A stretch of DNA of 64,000 nt from Varibaculum cambriense. Lineage in GTDB: Bacteria > Actinomycetota > Actinomycetes > Actinomycetales > Actinomycetaceae. The stretch spans positions 1-64,000 of the forward strand of contig NZ_JAKNHJ010000002.1 in the NCBI RefSeq assembly GCF_022133705.1, in the 5' to 3' direction. The translations under genes were made by a program, and so were the position numbers. The notes under the pieces were generated by a model that did not search any database, was not told the DNA's origin, and saw nothing but the letters and a program-made list of their open reading frames with translations. The stretch's first letter is position 1; each line of letters opens with the position of its first letter. Shown here piece by piece: positions 60,667-64,000 of this stretch.

Positions 60667-61010
60667 AGGTTTATGTATTTACGTCATAATCTCTGACAGT
60701 TAGTATCTTTGCCCGCTGGCGCTAAGAGTTTTAGTCACCTGCGGCAAAGTTACTGTCCTCAGACCGGGTATTCGCGGGAGTTTTCTGCTGCGCCACCTAC
60801 GCCCTCTCCGGCGGGTTATTGTCTGCTGTCGGTTCGGATAAACCTGTGTCCTGCTACAACTTTGCACCGCACGTCCTCCTCATAATTCCCAATTCCGGCA
60901 AACAGGTGGATAACATTCCGGCAAATAGGAAGATAACTTTCCGACAAATAGGTGGATAGGCTAAATGAAAATAGGCTGAACTGCTTAAATGCTTTTACTC
61001 TGAACTGGCA
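60667..61010. other. Intergenic region with a short tandem repeat
   Basis: About 340 bases between the convergent tadA and amidase genes. Apart from the 23-bp tandem repeat at 60893-60961 I see no gene or strong hairpin. Confidence 0.6.
60893..60961. repeat. Three tandem copies of a 23-bp repeat
   Basis: Copies at 60893-60915, 60916-60938 and 60939-60961 share TTCCGRCAAAYAGGWRGATA followed by three variable bases. They could be binding sites or the multiple end repeats left by a vanished IS21-type element; neither is proven. Confidence 0.8.
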
Positions 61011-61883
61011 TTAACTGGCGGAAAGAAAACTAATGAGTCCTTTTGCTAAACCGGAAGCGTACTGTTGTTGCCCTTGAGGGCTGGATAATCTTTGAGCATC
61101 TTGCGGGTTACGCATTTCGCCAAGCTCCACCATTACTGCTGGTACTTTCGCAAAATTTAGGGTGGCGAGGTCGGAGCGAGGGGCGGGATCTGCCCCAAAA
61201 ATCGTGGAGGGGGTAAGCCCTGCGCCTCTAAGTCCTTCGGAAACCGCCCGTGCCAGCTTCCGGGACGGTTCGCCTTGTGCAGAGTTTAACGGAGGATTGG
61301 AAACCATTACGAAGAATCCGTGAGGGGCAGACGACTGGGAACCATTGGCGTGAATAGATAGGAACGCATCGGCGTGTTTCTCGTTCGGGATTTGTCCGCG
61401 GCGATCGACACAGACCTTATCTGCATGGTCATCTTTTTTGGTCAGATGAACAGTTGCCCCTTTTTCTTGCAGCTCAGCCTGTAGAATCAGGGCAACTTTC
61501 CAGTTGGCGGTATGTTCAGGGTATCCGCTGTTTGTTGCGGTTCCGGAGGTATTGCATATTTTGCTCCCTCCGCGTCCATCAGGGACTTTGTTGGTTAAAT
61601 GTTGCCCGTTAGAGTGCCCGGGATCTATTACGATAGTTTTTCCTGCCAGTATCTTTTTAGGTTCTGGACTGGGAGTCGAGGGCGAGGCGGAAGGGAGAGT
61701 CGGGCTAGGGGAAACCTTGTCGGTAGCGTTAGGGGTAACGCTGCTAGCGGTTGTGTCTTTTGCAGAGAAATCGTGGTGCTCGGTTGCGGGACTGCAAGCA
61801 GTAAGGGTTAAAGTTCCCGCGGTGATAGACGCCAATACTAAGGGCACGAGTTTGTCGAGACTGCCGGGATGATGGAGAAACAT
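61011..61883 (-). CDS. N-acetylmuramoyl-L-alanine amidase lipoprotein (Amidase_3)
   Basis: A 290-residue predicted lipoprotein. The signal (about 10-29) ends in the lipobox LTAC with Cys30; a Ser/Thr/Pro linker follows to about 78; then an Amidase_3 domain with zinc ligands His90 (DPGHS), Glu123 (PEHTANW) and His178 (SIHANG), and the catalytic Glu in VELGEM. Cys110 and Cys158 may form a disulfide, as in the mycobacterial homologue Rv3717. It cleaves the amide between MurNAc and L-Ala in peptidoglycan. Surface anchoring by lipid is unusual for the Rv3717 type, which is secreted. Confidence 0.9.
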   Translation of the reverse strand: MFLHHPGSLDKLVPLVLASITAGTLTLTACSPATEHHDFSAKDTTASSVTPNATDKVSPSPTLPSASPSTPSPEPKKILAGKTIVIDPGHSNGQHLTNKVPDGRGGSKICNTSGTATNSGYPEHTANWKVALILQAELQEKGATVHLTKKDDHADKVCVDRRGQIPNEKHADAFLSIHANGSQSSAPHGFFVMVSNPPLNSAQGEPSRKLARAVSEGLRGAGLTPSTIFGADPAPRSDLATLNFAKVPAVMVELGEMRNPQDAQRLSSPQGQQQYASGLAKGLISFLSAS

Positions 61884-62202
61884 GTTCTAACCCTAACCCC
61901 ATTTTTATTAGGCATTCCGCTAAACGCTAGCTGAGCACGTGCTTTTCAGGCTCTCTTAGGTTTCAACACTTGATTCCAATGATTGACCATCTGGCCTGGG
62001 AGAGCTTTAACCGCGCTACGACCACTGCGCACCCGGAGTGTCAAGGAGGTTTGTCTGCTCCTCTTGTGTCTGGGACTTAAGTCGATTAGAGTAGGCTTTG
62101 TAAGGACAATTAGGCCAGTCACGGTAATGCTAGTAGCGGTAATGCTAATAGCTTAGGCATGGCCGGCGATAAGGTCAGCGGAAATCGAAGGAGATACTGA
62201 CA
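61884..62202. other. Divergent promoter region of the amidase and mmsA
   Basis: About 320 bases. It contains a 15-bp direct duplication (62122-62151: CGGTAATGCTAGTAG then CGGTAATGCTAATAG) upstream of mmsA and GAAGGAG before the mmsA ATG. No gene. Confidence 0.6.
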
Positions 62203-63705
62203 ATGGTAAAACAGCTGCAACACTGGATTAACGGTGAATATGCGCAGGGTAAACCTGCCGGAGAAATTGAAATTGAAGATCCGGCGCTAGGTGAAGTAGT
62301 AGCTACTGTTCCCTCCGCATCAAGTGAAGATCTGGATCACGCAGTAGAAATTGCTAAAAAAGCTCAAAAAGAGTGGGCAAAACTCTCACTAGCCAAACGC
62401 GTGGACATTATGTTCAAGATGCGGCACCTGGTTTTGGAAAACCAGGACAAGATGGCACAACTAATCGTGCAGGAACACGGCAAGAACTACTCGGATGCGA
62501 TCGGGGAAATCCAGCGCGGCCGGGAAACCCTAGATTACGCCTGTGGAATTAACGCCAATATGAAGGGAGAACATTCCTACCAGATTTCTACCGGCGTTGA
62601 TATCTTCACCGTGCGGCAACCGGTGGGAGTAGTAGCGGGTATATGCCCGTTCAACTTCCCGGCAATGGTACCCATGTGGATGCACCCGCTAGCTATCGCT
62701 ACTGGTAACGCTATTATTATTAAGCCTGCCTCCTCCACTCCTTCCGCTGCCCTCTTGACCGGCGAACTATACAAACAAGCGGGACTGCCGGACGGTATTT
62801 ACCAGGTATTGACTGGAAACCGTAACCTAGTTACCTCGATTCTGGAGCACCCCGGAATTGACGCGATTTCGTTTGTGGGATCCACTCCAGTTGCCCATAT
62901 CGTGCAGGACACCGGGGTTGCTCATGGCAAACGCGTTCAGGCGCTGGGCGGGGCAAATAACCACGCGATTGTGATGCCGGATGCAGATATTGATTTCGCC
63001 GCCAAACATATTTCGGCTGCTGCTTTCGGTGCGGCTGGTGAACGCTGCATGGCGCTACCGGTGGTAGTCGCAGTTGGCAGCGCTGGGGAAAAACTAGCCG
63101 AGAAAGTTAAAGCTCACGCAGATCAGATCCATGTGGATCAGGGCATGGTCGAAGGCTGTGAGATGGGGCCGGTGATTGACAAGAAGGCTCAGGAACGTAT
63201 TGAAGGGCTCATTACTGATGCTGAGGAACGCGGGGCAACCATTGTGCGTGATGGTCGCGGCTTCCGACCGGAGGGCTACCCGAACGGTTACTTCGTAGGG
63301 CCGACCATTATCGATAACTGCCCCAAGGATGCGCCCGCATATTACGAGGAAATCTTTGGTCCGGTGCTGGTGATTACCCGCGCCGATACCTATGAAGAAG
63401 CCATCGAAATCGTTAACTCTTCGCCCTTCGGTAATGGCTCTGCCATCTTCACCAATGACGGCGGGGTAGCACGCAAGTTTACTCTCGAGGCAGAGGCCGG
63501 AATGGTGGGCGTCAACGTCCCGATCCCGACCCCGGTTGCCTACTACTCCTTCGGTGGCTGGAAAGACTCCCTGCTTGGTGATACTCATATCCACGGTCCT
63601 GAGGGCGTGAAATTCTACACCAAGGCCAAGGCGATTACTACCCGTTGGCCGAGCGAGTCCGGACACTATGAAGCCACGATGAGCTTCCAGCGCGAAGAAG
63701 GCTAA
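62203..63705 (+). CDS. mmsA: Methylmalonate-semialdehyde dehydrogenase (CoA-acylating)
   Basis: A 500-residue NAD- and CoA-dependent dehydrogenase converting methylmalonate- or malonate-semialdehyde to propionyl- or acetyl-CoA. Seen: NGEYAQGKPAGEIEIEDPALGEVVATVP at the start, GICPFNFPAMVPMWMHPLAIATGNAIIIKPAS, LGGANNHAIVMPDADID, and catalytic Cys282 in FGAAGERCMALPVVVAV, all diagnostic for MmsA/IolA. AAGGAG stands seven bases before the ATG. No iol or valine degradation genes are next to it; whether it serves inositol, valine or beta-alanine breakdown is open. Confidence 0.93.
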   Translation: MVKQLQHWINGEYAQGKPAGEIEIEDPALGEVVATVPSASSEDLDHAVEIAKKAQKEWAKLSLAKRVDIMFKMRHLVLENQDKMAQLIVQEHGKNYSDAIGEIQRGRETLDYACGINANMKGEHSYQISTGVDIFTVRQPVGVVAGICPFNFPAMVPMWMHPLAIATGNAIIIKPASSTPSAALLTGELYKQAGLPDGIYQVLTGNRNLVTSILEHPGIDAISFVGSTPVAHIVQDTGVAHGKRVQALGGANNHAIVMPDADIDFAAKHISAAAFGAAGERCMALPVVVAVGSAGEKLAEKVKAHADQIHVDQGMVEGCEMGPVIDKKAQERIEGLITDAEERGATIVRDGRGFRPEGYPNGYFVGPTIIDNCPKDAPAYYEEIFGPVLVITRADTYEEAIEIVNSSPFGNGSAIFTNDGGVARKFTLEAEAGMVGVNVPIPTPVAYYSFGGWKDSLLGDTHIHGPEGVKFYTKAKAITTRWPSESGHYEATMSFQREEG

Positions 63706-63719
63706 TAGTAGCTAAAAAA

Positions 63720-64000
63720 CTAAAGGTTCAAGAACATTTGATGTAGGCGCGGGTCGCCGGTCAGTTCGGGGTGAAAAGTGACCCCGATTTGGCCTCCGGC
63801 CCGCGCTCCTACAATTATCCCATCTACTCGTCCGAGTTCTTCTACGCCCGGGCCGAGCTTACTGATGCGAGGAGCGCGAATGAAGGTCATTGGCAGATCG
63901 TCCATCCCCGCAAAGGCAGCCCGGGTATTAAAGGAACCAAGCTGGCGTCCATAGGCATTACGTTCCACGGTCACGTCCAAGGTGCCGAGCGCCATGCGAT
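63720..64000 (-). CDS. pdxT: Pyridoxal 5'-phosphate synthase glutaminase subunit, partial
   Basis: The C-terminal 93 or so residues of PdxT; the 5' part lies beyond the window. Seen: TVERNAYGRQLGSFNTRA, FIRAPRISKLGPGVEELG, and the triad His and Glu in VTFHPELTGDPRLHQMFL. PdxT supplies ammonia from glutamine to PdxS in PLP synthesis; a pdxS gene should lie upstream on the minus strand. Converges with mmsA, 14 bases apart. The family is certain, the total length is not. Confidence 0.92.
   Translation of the reverse strand, partial: RMALGTLDVTVERNAYGRQLGSFNTRAAFAGMDDLPMTFIRAPRISKLGPGVEELGRVDGIIVGARAGGQIGVTFHPELTGDPRLHQMFLNL

Noticed and set aside
63094-63666. A 190-codon minus-strand frame
   Set aside because: Antisense to mmsA, which is unambiguous.

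Overview
The window comes from an actinobacterium of moderate GC (about 53-55 percent by eye). The best markers are the manA / whiB2-type / glycosyltransferase / DUF5719 / DUF3499 / mtrA-mtrB-lpqB / comF / hpf block, which follows the gene order around whiB2 and mtrAB in Mycobacterium and other Actinomycetota, plus an orphan WXG100 protein and an LpqB lipoprotein. Protein lengths and base composition suggest an Actinomycetaceae-like host (Varibaculum, Mobiluncus or Actinomyces type); the genus is inference. The first 55 bases are a pure C tract that looks like a contig-end artefact.

Layout. 0.1-4.2 kb: WXG100 protein, an HD-like protein with a damaged metal motif, and a PhoPR-like two-component system, all minus strand. 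4.4-10.1 kb: a PanC-like protein lacking key catalytic residues, lysS, a MetE-like C-terminal-domain protein, manA and a TIGR03089-type protein. 10.2-22.6 kb: the conserved cell-envelope and division block from the WhiB2-like regulator to hibernation factor HPF. 22.7-25.9 kb: ThrE-type and AspT-type transporters on the minus strand. 26.1-34.1 kb: branched-chain amino acid genes ilvB-ilvN-ilvC, leuB, ilvE, ilvD, preceded by a clear peptide-dependent attenuator whose leader peptide is rich in Ile, Val and Leu. 34.2-44.0 kb: a TetR regulator, FGGY kinase and GtrA protein facing an SPFH protein, a zinc-ribbon protein, a class III aminotransferase, a double-domain class II aldolase and an aldehyde dehydrogenase. 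Two copies of a GTGAG-N6-CTCAC palindrome tie the TetR gene to the aminotransferase operon. 44.1-46.3 kb: carbonic anhydrase, tRNA-Ala(CGC), and a patch of transposase remnants and gene fragments. 46.3-64 kb: GNAT, PTS IIA, hydrolase, VIT1/ferritin-like and TRIC-type membrane proteins, MarR-MFS, secreted HNH nuclease, HrpB helicase, phosphoglucomutase, TadA, amidase lipoprotein, MmsA and the 3' end of pdxT.

The most unusual signal is a set of short intergenic elements built as nested hairpins. Copies share a well-conserved core (55 bp in one family, about 72 bp in another) but are closed by outer arms whose sequences differ completely from copy to copy, while in every copy the left arm is the reverse complement of the right arm. 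Family I has copies at 29628-29714 and 34144-34234, bracketing leuB-ilvE-ilvD. Family II has full copies at 51332-51435, 54180-54279 and 58113-58223, an inverted divergent copy at 57940-58041, and several half copies. In the three plus-strand family II copies and the minus-strand copy, the inner hairpin also covaries. I know of no named element matching this; insertion into the apex of existing palindromes, or a structured nucleic acid under pairing constraint, are the two readings I would test.

No CRISPR array, rRNA, prophage or complete insertion sequence is visible.
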